Part shown: positions 48,524 to 56,547 of the stretch, piece by piece
Layout of the letters: the number at the start of each line of letters is the position of its first letter
Position numbering within the stretch: the first letter of the stretch is position 1
Origin: Nocardioides sp. QY071
Lineage (GTDB): Bacteria; Actinomycetota; Actinomycetes; Propionibacteriales; Nocardioidaceae
Direction: 5' to 3'
NCBI RefSeq assembly: GCF_029961765.1
Contig: NZ_CP124681.1
Coordinates: forward strand, 4,898,001-4,962,000
Length of the DNA stretch: 64,000 bases
The notes under the pieces: generated by a model
Told to the model about the DNA's origin: nothing
Database searches by the model: none
What the model saw: only the letters and a program-made list of their open reading frames with translations
Position numbers and translations under genes: made by a program

Positions 48524-50383
48524 GTGGGACCGGCATCCGAGGAGCTCCCGTTGCTGGACGTCGACCCCGCACACCACGACGTCGTCGAGATCATCGCGGT
48601 CCTCGGCCCGACCGAGATCGCCGAGCTCGACGACCTCGGCGGCCCCGGCACCACGACCGCGGCCCAGGACGCCATCGACGCCGGTCACCTCGCGCTGCGC
48701 GCGGAGGACGCCGCCGTCACGCTCGCCTCAGGGGTCCGTGCGGCGCGCGTGTGCGACGCGCTGCGCCGCGACCAGCCCGACCGGGTCGCCCAGCTGCTGC
48801 GGCGGCAGGCCGACCTGCGCCTGGTCTCCGGACGACTCGACGCCGGGCTCACGGCGGCTCGCACCCTCGGCGACCTCGAACGGACGGCCCGGATCATCGA
48901 CCGGTGGGGCGTGGACCTGGCCCACGGTCCGTACGCCGCGGCGATGTACGCGGCCACCCTCGACCTTCCGGTCGAGCTCGCCGCCGACCTGCCCGGCCTG
49001 GCGTTCCGGCTCGAGGACATCGGGCGACTGCCGGTCGGCACCACCCCTGTGCGCCTGCCCCCCACCGCCGACGAGGCCGAGGCCGAGTTCGCCCGCAACG
49101 GCGACATCCGGCTGCGCCAGGCGTTGCTGCCTCTCGTCACCCGCCGCCGGCTGGGCCGTTTCGAGGAGGCGATGGAGATCGTCCGGGCGGCCGCGCCCCT
49201 GGCCGAGGCCAGTGTCTATCCCTGGTACGGCGACCGCGGCCGGATCCTGCCCTACTGGCACCTCCAGGCCGGGATCACCGCCCAGGTCGCCGGCGACCTG
49301 ACAGCCGCGCGGACTTCGTTCCTCACGGCCTGGACGCACCGGGAGCGGGATCCGTACGGCTTCGTCGCCCGGGGCACCGCCGGCAAGCTCGCCCTGGTCG
49401 AGGCGCTGCGGGGTGCGTACGCCGCCAGCGTCGGCTGGCTCGACGAGGCGGCGCGCGCCGGACGCCGTCCCGACCTGTGGGTCGACGGCTTCGTCGAGTC
49501 CAACCTCACCGCGGTGCGGGCCCTCCACGCGATCGACGGGCTCGATCGGGAGGCCGAGCAGCACGTGCGTGCGATGCCCCACCCCAGCCAACGCGGCGAG
49601 CAATGGGTGGTCCACCTGTGGATCCAGGTGCGACACGCGCTGACCCGCGGCGACACCGCGTACGCACGCCACGTCGTCGAGGACTCGATGGCGGCGCAGC
49701 GCACGGCACTGACCCGGGCCGGCCTCGCGGCCGCAGTCGTCCCGCTGCTGTGGTCCGACGTCCACCTCGCGACGGGACAGGCCAATCGCGCACTGGCCGC
49801 GCTCAGCGGCGTACCGGACCTCGCGGGCACGGGCCGCGTCCTCCGCGCCCGGACGCTGCTCCTCACCGGTGAGCACGAGGCGGCCCTCGCCGCGGCCGGG
49901 ACCGTCGTCCAGGACAGCGCCGCGAGCCGCCGGTCGGTGACCGAGGCCCTGCTGGTGATCGCGGCTGCCCGGCACGCGACGGGTGACCGGCCGGGCGCCG
50001 TCGAGGCTGCCCAGCGCGGCGTGGCCCGCGCTCAGGAGCAGAACGCGCCGCGCGCCCTCGCCACGGTCCCCCGGACCACCCTCGACGACCTCGTCACCGA
50101 GGTGCCCGGCCTCGCCGACCTGCTCGACGTCCTCGACCGGCGCGGGATCACCGACATCTATCCCAAGTCGGTCGATCTGGTGAGCGTGACCAGGCGCGAG
50201 CGCGACCTGCTGGAGGACCTCGCCTCCGGCCTGTCGCTGCCCGAGATCGCGAAGGCCAACTTCGTCTCGGTCAACACGGTCAAGACCCACCTGGCCAGCC
50301 TTCGTCGCAAGCTCGACGCACGCTCCCGCGACGCGGTGGTGCTCAGGGCGCGGCTCCTCGGGCTGCTCGACCCGACCGACTGA
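48524..50383 (+). CDS. LuxR-family (HTH) regulator with a long TPR-like sensor
   Basis: 619 residues from GTG 48524. Residues about 60-500 form alpha-helical repeats, without the Walker motifs of MalT/LAL regulators. The C-terminal LuxR HTH at about 552-610 reads VTRRERDLLEDLASGLSLPEIAKANFVSVNTVKTHLASLRRKLDA. The ligand is unknown. The first TM-transporter gene starts 93 bp away on the other strand. Confidence 0.85.
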   Translation: MGPASEELPLLDVDPAHHDVVEIIAVLGPTEIAELDDLGGPGTTTAAQDAIDAGHLALRAEDAAVTLASGVRAARVCDALRRDQPDRVAQLLRRQADLRLVSGRLDAGLTAARTLGDLERTARIIDRWGVDLAHGPYAAAMYAATLDLPVELAADLPGLAFRLEDIGRLPVGTTPVRLPPTADEAEAEFARNGDIRLRQALLPLVTRRRLGRFEEAMEIVRAAAPLAEASVYPWYGDRGRILPYWHLQAGITAQVAGDLTAARTSFLTAWTHRERDPYGFVARGTAGKLALVEALRGAYAASVGWLDEAARAGRRPDLWVDGFVESNLTAVRALHAIDGLDREAEQHVRAMPHPSQRGEQWVVHLWIQVRHALTRGDTAYARHVVEDSMAAQRTALTRAGLAAAVVPLLWSDVHLATGQANRALAALSGVPDLAGTGRVLRARTLLLTGEHEAALAAAGTVVQDSAASRRSVTEALLVIAAARHATGDRPGAVEAAQRGVARAQEQNAPRALATVPRTTLDDLVTEVPGLADLLDVLDRRGITDIYPKSVDLVSVTRRERDLLEDLASGLSLPEIAKANFVSVNTVKTHLASLRRKLDARSRDAVVLRARLLGLLDPTD

Positions 50384-50414
50384 CCGAGCCCTACGGCGAC
50401 CACAGGCTGCGCCG

Positions 50415-50606
50415 TCATCGGCTCTCCAGGCGCTCGCCCAGCCCGGCGAGCACGGTGCACAGGTGGGTCAGGACCTCGATCTCGGGCTCGTCGGCCAACC
50501 GCGAGCGGGCTGCGTCGATCTCGGTGCGCAGGCGCTGCAGACGGAGCTCGACGAGCGCGTCGAACTCCGTCGTGCGTCGTACGACGATCGGGAGCCTGCT
50601 GTGCAT
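50415..50606 (-). CDS. Small hypothetical helical protein
   Basis: 63 residues, MHSRLPIVVRRTTEFDALVE onward, rich in Arg/Glu/Leu, one helical hairpin and no membrane segment. A weak AGGGAC precedes the ATG. It lies between the LuxR and alarmone-synthetase genes. No family recognised; the codon pattern supports it only modestly. Confidence 0.4.
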   Translation of the reverse strand: MHSRLPIVVRRTTEFDALVELRLQRLRTEIDAARSRLADEPEIEVLTHLCTVLAGLGERLESR

Positions 50607-50670
50607 GTCCCTGATTCTGGGTGCGGCACGGGCGGGCTCGGGGGTCCCGAGCCCGATGTCACCCCCGAGT

Positions 50671-51300
50671 TCACCCGTGCACGATGCGGTGCAGCTCGCC
50701 CATCCGGGTGTCGAGGTCGTGGGCGACCCGGGCGGCGGCGGAGAGCTCCTCGACGAGCTCGGCCGGCACGTCCTTGGCGTACTTGTAGTAGATCTTGTGC
50801 TCGACGCTGGCCCAGAAGTCCATCGCCACCGTGCGGATCTGGACCTCGATCGGCACCGCGTGGGTCGTGTCGGACAAGAAGACCGGGATCTCGACGATCG
50901 CGTGCAGGCTCCGGTATCCGTTGGCCTTGGGCTGCGCGACGTAGTCCTTGACCTGGCGCACCGTGACGTCAGGCTGCGAGGTGAGCATCTCGAGGACCCG
51001 GTAGACGTCGGAGATGAAGCTGCACACGATGCGGACGCCGGCGATGTCGCGGATCTGCTCAGCGATCGCGTCGAGCTCCAACGGACAGCCGATCCGCTCG
51101 GCCTTCCGGCGCAGGCTGTCGATGGTCTTGATCCGCGAGGTGACGTGCTCGATCGGGTTGGCCCCGTCGCGGAAGGTCATCTCCTCGCGCAGGATGTTGA
51201 TCTTGGTCAGGATCTCGTCGAGGCCGAACTTGTAGTTCAGGTGGAACAGCCGGAGCTCACGCAGGAAGCCCGACTGCTCCTCGGGGACGATGGCGCTCAC
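50671..51300 (-). CDS. Small alarmone synthetase (RelQ-like)
   Basis: 209 residues from the GTG at 51300; the longer frame upstream is unrelated. Only the RelA/SpoT synthetase domain is present, with no HD hydrolase or regulatory domain. Key motifs: IAEQIRDIAGVRIVCSFISDVYRVLEML, KANGYRSLHAIVEIPVFLS and VPIEVQIRTVAMDFWASVEHKIYYKY. It makes (p)ppGpp or pGpp from GTP/GDP and ATP. No hydrolase gene is near, so removal relies on the bifunctional Rel elsewhere. Confidence 0.9.
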   Translation of the reverse strand: MSAIVPEEQSGFLRELRLFHLNYKFGLDEILTKINILREEMTFRDGANPIEHVTSRIKTIDSLRRKAERIGCPLELDAIAEQIRDIAGVRIVCSFISDVYRVLEMLTSQPDVTVRQVKDYVAQPKANGYRSLHAIVEIPVFLSDTTHAVPIEVQIRTVAMDFWASVEHKIYYKYAKDVPAELVEELSAAARVAHDLDTRMGELHRIVHG

Positions 51301-51426
51301 GCGTCGAGTGTGCCCGGTGCCCGATGACCGGAGCAGGTCCGGCCCTTCACATTCGAGGACACGGCGCGTGAAGCCCACCTCCCTAACGTGCTGCCCGGAG
51401 CGGAGGACACCGGGAGAGGGGCTTGC

Positions 51427-51942
51427 ATGTCGGGCACGCACGAGGGAACGCGGGACTGGCCGGCGACGGTCGCGGCGGCGGCCGTCCTGGCAGGGCTCGC
51501 CGAGAGGAACCACCCGGCGGGGTGGCTGCTCCTCGCCGCGCTCGAGGCCGACCCGCCGGCCGACGGGGACGACCCGCTGGGCTGGGGTCCGACGCTGGCC
51601 CGGGTGGCGTACCGGCCGTGGTCCACCGAGACCGACCCCGCCACCGAGGAGGTGCTCCGGGCGGCCGATCCCCGGGTCCGGCGCGCGGTCGAGGAGTTCC
51701 GTCGGGCCTGCCAGCAACGTGAGTCGGACCGCGAACGGGCCGCGGTCGCGGCGGAGGTACGCCGGATCGTGGCGATGAGCGGCCTGAGCCAGCGCGCGTT
51801 CGCGGCCCGGGTCGGTACGTCGGCGTCGCGGCTGTCGAGCTACGTGCACGGGCACGTCGTACCGTCGGCGACCATGATGCTGCGGATCAAGCGGGTCGAG
51901 CGCCACTTGCGGCTGGGCGGGGAGGTCCCGCGCGCGTCCTGA
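51427..51942 (+). CDS. XRE-type HTH protein
   Basis: 171 residues from ATG 51427 (GAGAGGGG upstream). The N-terminal 100 residues are helical and unassigned (RDWPATVAAAAVLAGLAERNH). The C-terminal HTH reads IVAMSGLSQRAFAARVGTSASRLSSYVHG, followed by VVPSATMMLRIKRVERHL. The HTH is at the C-terminus, unlike most XRE proteins. It lies upstream of another HTH gene and divergent from the alarmone synthetase. Confidence 0.75.
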   Translation: MSGTHEGTRDWPATVAAAAVLAGLAERNHPAGWLLLAALEADPPADGDDPLGWGPTLARVAYRPWSTETDPATEEVLRAADPRVRRAVEEFRRACQQRESDRERAAVAAEVRRIVAMSGLSQRAFAARVGTSASRLSSYVHGHVVPSATMMLRIKRVERHLRLGGEVPRAS

Positions 51943-51965
51943 GGGCTGTTGGTTAGGGTCGCCTC

Positions 51966-52829
51966 ATGCGGAGGGGCCCGTTCTCATTGGCCTTCGACCG
52001 GGCTCTCTCGGACCGTGCGATGAGCTTGAGCGCGCTGCACCGCGTGCTGAGCGCGCGCGGTGCCGGCGTCAGCCTGGCGACCCTGAGCTACTGGCGCTCC
52101 GGCCAGCGCGAGCCCGAGCAGGAGCGGTCGCTGCGCGCGCTCGCCCAGGTCGAGGAGGTCCTCGGCCTCGAGCCGGGAGCCCTGGAGGCGCTGATCGAGG
52201 GGCGCCGGCGCCGGGTCGCGCCCGACCTGCTGTCCGACCTCAGCGACGACGCCGACCGGATCCAGGTCCTCCTCGACGACCTCGGCTTCCTGTCGCCGTC
52301 CGACCGGCTGATCGACCAGGAGGTGACGCTGAAGTACATCATCGGGCCGGACCGCTCACCCCTGCGGATGACCTACATCGTCGTGGTCGAGTCGGTGCGC
52401 GTGAATGCCGACCGGCGGGCCTTCATCCTGCGGGTGCGGCCCGGGGCGCTGACCCCCGGCGTGACCTCGCTCGGCGGCTTCCGGCTCGGCGAGATCACCC
52501 ACGACGAGGAGCGCGGCATCGTCGTCGGCGAGATGATCCTGGACCGGCCGCTGGGGCCCGGCGAGAGCACGCTGCTCGAGCAGGAGGTCGTCTACCGGAC
52601 GCCCGACCCCGACGACAACAGCTACTTCTACTGGGCCGTGCGCAAGATGCGCTCGATCAGCCTGTGGATCCGGTTCGACCCGGACGACATGCCCACGCAC
52701 TGCGAGTACTACACGATCGTCGACGGCCACGAGGAGGTCGTCGAGCTCGAGACCTTCGGGACCAGCGTGAGCCGCACGGTCACGTCCTTCGGCCCCGGGA
52801 CGCTGGGCATCCGCTGGAGCTGGGACTGA
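51966..52829 (+). CDS. HTH protein with unassigned C-terminal domain
   Basis: 287 residues. The N-terminus has an XRE-like HTH (MSLSALHRVLSARGAGVSLATLSYWRSGQREPE). The C-terminal 190 residues are beta-rich (VTLKYIIGPDRSPLRMTYIVVVESVRV; DNSYFYWAVRKMRSISLWIRFDPDDMPTHCEYYTIVDG) and not recognised. It begins 23 bp after the previous gene and may work with it. The stop is 26 bp from the convergent protease stop. Confidence 0.65.
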   Translation: MRRGPFSLAFDRALSDRAMSLSALHRVLSARGAGVSLATLSYWRSGQREPEQERSLRALAQVEEVLGLEPGALEALIEGRRRRVAPDLLSDLSDDADRIQVLLDDLGFLSPSDRLIDQEVTLKYIIGPDRSPLRMTYIVVVESVRVNADRRAFILRVRPGALTPGVTSLGGFRLGEITHDEERGIVVGEMILDRPLGPGESTLLEQEVVYRTPDPDDNSYFYWAVRKMRSISLWIRFDPDDMPTHCEYYTIVDGHEEVVELETFGTSVSRTVTSFGPGTLGIRWSWD

Positions 52830-52854
52830 GCCCAGCCCCAGCGGAGCCCGGAGC

Positions 52855-54387
52855 TCAGCTGACCGCGTCGAGGGCGTCGACCATGCCCTCGCCGTAGTAG
52901 CTGTTGTCGGCGTCGGTCCCGACGCACGGGGCACCGAAGTCGCCGCCGCCCGGCGGCGTCTCCTGGACGGTGCACGGGTGGTCGTCGGCGTCGGCGCGCA
53001 GCTTGGCGACCATCTGCGCCGGGGTGAGGTCGGGGTGGGCCGACTTCATCAGGGCGAGGACGCCGGCGACGTGCGGCGAGGCCATCGACGTACCGGACTT
53101 CAGGCCGTAGCCGTTGCCGTTGACGATGGTCGACAAGATGCTGCGTCCCGGCGCGGCCACATCGATGACGCCGAGGCCGCGGTTCGAGAAGTAGGCCAGG
53201 ATGTCGTTGCGGTGGCTGGCCGAGACGGTGACCACGCCCGGGAGCTCGGTCGGAATGTCCTGGCAGCCGCTGTTGAGCGTGCGCGTCACCGGGGTGCCGT
53301 CGTCGGGGCTGCCCTCGTCGAGGAAGGACGACTTGTCGGCCAGGTCGTGGCCCGAGTTGCCGGCGGCCGCGGCGTGGACGACGCCCTGGTCGGTGGACCA
53401 GGCGACCGCGCGACGCACGGCCTCCTTGGCGGCGTACTGGTCGGGCTGGTCCTCGCAGTAGAACTCGAACGGGTCGACGTAGTAGCTGTTGTTGGTCACG
53501 TCCATGCCGTGCATGCCGGCCCAGACGAAGCCGCACACGGCGTACTCCGGGTAGATGAACCCGTCGTCGTTGACGACCTTGACCGACGCCATCCGCACGT
53601 TGGGCGCCACTCCGACGATGCCGGTGCCGTTGCGCGCGGCGCCGATGGTGCCCGCGACGTGGGTGCCGTGGTCGCTCGTGGTCGGGTACCAGCCGGTCGG
53701 CGAGGTGTCCGGGCGGCCCGCGTTGCTGCAGTTGACCGAGTCGGCGACGTCGATGTTGGCGACGAGGTCCGGGTGGTCGGGGTCGATACCGGAGTCGAGC
53801 ACGCCCACGACGACGTCACGGGAGCCGTCGGTGATCGCGTGCGCCTGGTCGGCCTTGATGACCTGCATGTCCCACTGCTCGGTCTCGCGCGGGTCCGCGG
53901 CCGTGACGGTGTTCTCGGTGTCGTCCTGCTGGGGCGAGGTCTGGTCCTTGCGGACCTGGCCCTTGCCCGGACCCCACGGGGCCTGGACGCCGGCCGGGGT
54001 TCCCTCGGTCACCGGCACGGTGCGGGTGGCGCCGACCGACTCGAGCGCGTTGCCGGCGTACGCCTGCACGTCGGTGCGGAAGGCGGCCCGGTCGCTGTGG
54101 GCGACGACCACACCGATCTGCGGCCAGGTCTGGACGACCACGCCGCCGGCCTTGGCGACCGCGCGCTCGAGGAGCCGGGTCTGGCCGGGGTTGGCGTGCT
54201 TCGCGTTGAGGATGTACGCCGACACGACCCCGTCAGGTGTGCTGATCGGGACCGGGGTGGAGACGGGCTCGCCGCCGGCCGCGGGGGCGGCACTGGCGCC
54301 GGTGCCGGTCACGGAGAGACCGGCCAGGGTGAGGCCGGTCGCGACCGTGAGGACGGCGGCACGGAGCCGCCGGTGGTGCTGTGGCAT
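52855..54387 (-). CDS. Secreted S8 (subtilisin-like) serine protease
   Basis: 510 residues. The signal peptide is about 1-35 (AAVLTVATGLTLAGLSVTG), then a propeptide of about 130 residues. The catalytic triad is Asp198 (VLDSGID), His240 (SDHGTHVAGT) and Ser434 (GTSMASPHVAG). The mature fold has an NNSYY/AAAGNSG oxyanion region. There is no C-terminal anchor, so it is released or retained by the propeptide. GAAAGG lies upstream of the ATG. Confidence 0.9.
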   Translation of the reverse strand: MPQHHRRLRAAVLTVATGLTLAGLSVTGTGASAAPAAGGEPVSTPVPISTPDGVVSAYILNAKHANPGQTRLLERAVAKAGGVVVQTWPQIGVVVAHSDRAAFRTDVQAYAGNALESVGATRTVPVTEGTPAGVQAPWGPGKGQVRKDQTSPQQDDTENTVTAADPRETEQWDMQVIKADQAHAITDGSRDVVVGVLDSGIDPDHPDLVANIDVADSVNCSNAGRPDTSPTGWYPTTSDHGTHVAGTIGAARNGTGIVGVAPNVRMASVKVVNDDGFIYPEYAVCGFVWAGMHGMDVTNNSYYVDPFEFYCEDQPDQYAAKEAVRRAVAWSTDQGVVHAAAAGNSGHDLADKSSFLDEGSPDDGTPVTRTLNSGCQDIPTELPGVVTVSASHRNDILAYFSNRGLGVIDVAAPGRSILSTIVNGNGYGLKSGTSMASPHVAGVLALMKSAHPDLTPAQMVAKLRADADDHPCTVQETPPGGGDFGAPCVGTDADNSYYGEGMVDALDAVS

Positions 54388-54572
54388 GGATCAACCTTTC
54401 CGAGAGGAAGGACGCGGGATGTGCGCCAGGCCACATCCTGTCCTCCCCGACCCCTGCTTGGCGAGAGGATCCCCGGTGAAGTTTCCGGGCGACGAGAGCT
54501 TTGTGCGGCCTCGACTCGTCGGCATGCGCCTGGGTACCGGTGCCGGACGAGACCGAACGCGAGGAGCGCGCC

Positions 54573-55157
54573 ATGAGACGACCCTCCGACCCGCTGGTGG
54601 CGACACTGGCGGCGGGCACCTACGTGGCCCTGTGCGTTCGGCACCGGGACCGGCCCGGCCGGCTCGAGATGCGGGCGTTCCGGGCCGTCAACGATGCGCC
54701 GGACCGGCGCTGGCTGCGGGTTCCGCAGCAGCTCGGGACGCCGTGGACCCTGCCGGCGACCGCGGCCGCGCTGGCCGCGCGGAGGCGCTGGGCCTGGGCG
54801 GTGGCGGCACTGGTGGCGGTGCCCGCGGAGAAGGGCGCCGAGGTCGCCACGAAGAAGGTCCTGCGCCGGCCGCGCCCCGTCGCGGTCGCGCCGACCGCGC
54901 TGCGCGACGACGCCCCGACGCGAGGAGGGGCGCTACCCTCCGGACACGCGGCGATCGCGGCGTCGGCGGCGTACCTGCTCGCCCGCGGCACCGGGTCGCG
55001 CGTCCTCGGCGCCGCCGCAGCGGGCGGCACCCTGCTCGCGTCGTACGTGCGCGTGCACCAGGGGGCACACTGGCCCGCGGACGTGGCCGCCGGCGCTGCC
55101 CTCGGCGTCGCCGTCGGCGCCGGTCTCGCGGCGGTCGTCGACGCCACGACGCGCTAG
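54573..55157 (+). CDS. PAP2-family phosphatase (membrane)
   Basis: 194 residues from ATG 54573 (GAGGAG at 54561-54566). The three phosphatase motifs are KKVLRRPRP (KX6RP), ALPSGHAAIAA (PSGH, 122-125) and SYVRVHQGAHWPADV (RX5HX3D). Several hydrophobic helices surround them. It may hydrolyse a lipid or polyprenyl phosphate. It lies between an S8 protease and an SRPBCC gene, both on the other strand. Confidence 0.85.
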   Translation: MRRPSDPLVATLAAGTYVALCVRHRDRPGRLEMRAFRAVNDAPDRRWLRVPQQLGTPWTLPATAAALAARRRWAWAVAALVAVPAEKGAEVATKKVLRRPRPVAVAPTALRDDAPTRGGALPSGHAAIAASAAYLLARGTGSRVLGAAAAGGTLLASYVRVHQGAHWPADVAAGAALGVAVGAGLAAVVDATTR

Positions 55158-55169
55158 AGCGCTAGAGCA

Positions 55170-55601
55170 CTAGAGGAGGAGCAGGCGCTCCTCGATCTTG
55201 TCGGCGACCTGGTTCGCGAGCAGCTCGAGGCCGCCCTTGACCAGGGGCGCCGCGAGCTTCCCGGCTCCGCGGGGCGTGATCTGCGAGCGGTAGGTGACCG
55301 TCGTGGCGCCGGCGTCCTCGGCGAACCGGATCGTGTCGCGCAGGTCGACGCCGGACGCCGTCCCGGTGAGCTCGAACAGCTCGTGCGGCACGCAGGCGAC
55401 GACGCGGTACTCGACCTCGGTCTCGTGGCCGAGGAAGGAGGAGACGTTCCGGTACGTCGTACCGACGTCGCCGTCGCCGGAGGTGCGCACCGTCGTGACG
55501 GTGGGCGGGTCCCACTCCTCGGTGGTGGTGAAGTCGGTCAGGTAGTCCCAGACCTTCCCCAGGGGACGGGGGACGACGATGACACGCTCGACGCTCGGCA
55601 T
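55170..55601 (-). CDS. SRPBCC-family protein (polyketide-cyclase/START-like)
   Basis: 143 residues of one SRPBCC domain: VERVIVVPRPLGKVWDYLTDFTTTEEWDPP, ETEVEYRVVACVPHELFELTG, and the closing helix VKGGLELLANQVADKIEERL. It binds a small hydrophobic ligand in a helix-grip pocket. The start is 40 bp downstream (on the - strand) of the structured element at 55641-55800. Confidence 0.8.
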   Translation of the reverse strand: MPSVERVIVVPRPLGKVWDYLTDFTTTEEWDPPTVTTVRTSGDGDVGTTYRNVSSFLGHETEVEYRVVACVPHELFELTGTASGVDLRDTIRFAEDAGATTVTYRSQITPRGAGKLAAPLVKGGLELLANQVADKIEERLLLL

Positions 55602-55640
55602 GGACGCGTCGGTACCCCGGCGCGGCGACGACAGCCGCTC

Positions 55641-55800
55641 AGCCTCGATTCACCGTTTTGCCGCGTCGCGAGCGTCACGAGATGGGTGCGGCGCCAAGGC
55701 GCCCGGCGCGAAGCCAGACTGGGCGTCTGTCGAGCGTCGGCAACGCAGGCGACGCTCCATCTGGTGGCGCGGAGCAGCCGGAAATCGGTGAATCGAGGCT
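55641..55800. repeat. Structured intergenic element, copy B
   Basis: 160 bp bounded by a perfect 15-bp inverted repeat (AGCCTCGATTCACCG and its complement). Internal blocks match copy A at 22425-22587 in the same order: GTCGCGAGCGTCACG, CAAGGCG, GGCGCGA, CTGGGCG, GTCGAGCGTC, CAACGCAG, GTGGCGCG and AGCAG. The inner stem uses AGATGG with CCATCT where copy A uses a different pair. It starts 8 bp beyond the TetR stop and ends before the SRPBCC gene. Confidence 0.8.
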
Positions 55801-55808
55801 CAGGCCGG

Positions 55809-56498
55809 TCACTGCGACCGGAGCTGCTCCGCGAGCGCCGCGAGGTCCTGGTCGGTGCGCACGACGAGGATGGCGCCGGGGGCTGCGGGGGCCGTCGCGG
55901 GCGGCGCCGCCGGCGCGGCGAAGAGCGCATTGACCTGCGCCATCGCCTCGTCGATCTCGACGTGCGGGTCCTCGCACTCCTCACGCAGCCAGCGCCGCAG
56001 GACCCGGTTGTGGGCGGCGACCACGGCGGCCGCCATCAGCTCGCCGCGCCGCTCCGACTCCTCGGAGCCGTCGCCCCAGGCGCTGATGTACTGCCGGAAC
56101 AGCTGCTGGTAGCGAGCACCGCTGATCAGCTCGCGCTCGCGCAGCGCGGGGACCGTGGAGGTCAGCTGGTAGCGGCGCCGGGCCAGCGGGCCCTCGGCGA
56201 TGTAGTGGAACAGGACGACGCGCACCGCGTCGGAGACCGCGAGGATCGCGCTCTTCTGGGTGGAGGCGGCCAGGCGCTCCTCGACCGCGGCGAGGATCGC
56301 GTCGTGGTCGGGGAAGATCACCATCTCCTTCGACCCGAACAGCCGGAAGAAGGAGCTGCGGCTCACGCCCGCGGCGGCGGCGATGTCGTCGACGCTGGTG
56401 GCGTCGTACCCGTGCTCGGCGAAGAGCCGGAAGGCGGCGTCGACGATCGCCGCGGCAGCGGTCCGGCCGCGCCGGTCGTCCTCACGCGATTGCGTCAC
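55809..56498 (-). CDS. TetR-family transcriptional regulator
   Basis: 229 residues from ATG 56498. The N-terminal HTH (about 15-62) reads IVDAAFRLFAEHGYDATSVDDIAAAAGVSRSSFFRLFGSKEMV. The C-terminal helical ligand domain follows. It is divergent from the acyl-CoA carboxylase operon across 49 bp containing an inverted repeat at 56522-56540, so it likely represses that operon and senses an acyl-CoA or a related ligand. Confidence 0.88.
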   Translation of the reverse strand: MTQSREDDRRGRTAAAAIVDAAFRLFAEHGYDATSVDDIAAAAGVSRSSFFRLFGSKEMVIFPDHDAILAAVEERLAASTQKSAILAVSDAVRVVLFHYIAEGPLARRRYQLTSTVPALRERELISGARYQQLFRQYISAWGDGSEESERRGELMAAAVVAAHNRVLRRWLREECEDPHVEIDEAMAQVNALFAAPAAPPATAPAAPGAILVVRTDQDLAALAEQLRSQ

Positions 56499-56521
56499 AC
56501 CCCACCCCCCTTGTGAACTCC

Positions 56522-56540
56522 AGTATCAATGGATGATACT
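56522..56540. promoter_or_regulatory. TetR operator in front of the carboxylase operon
   Basis: AGTATCA (56522-56528) and TGATACT (56534-56540) are exact inverted 7-mers separated by 5 bp, a 19-bp site typical of TetR proteins. It ends 7 bp before the start of the carboxylase beta gene and would block its transcription. Confidence 0.7.
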
Positions 56541-56547
56541 CAGTTTC

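Noticed and set aside
48431..48688. Longer MFS protein starting at 48688
   Set aside because: The added 86 residues overlap the divergent LuxR-type gene, are not hydrophobic and look like antisense. The GTG at 48430 has CCAGGAG.
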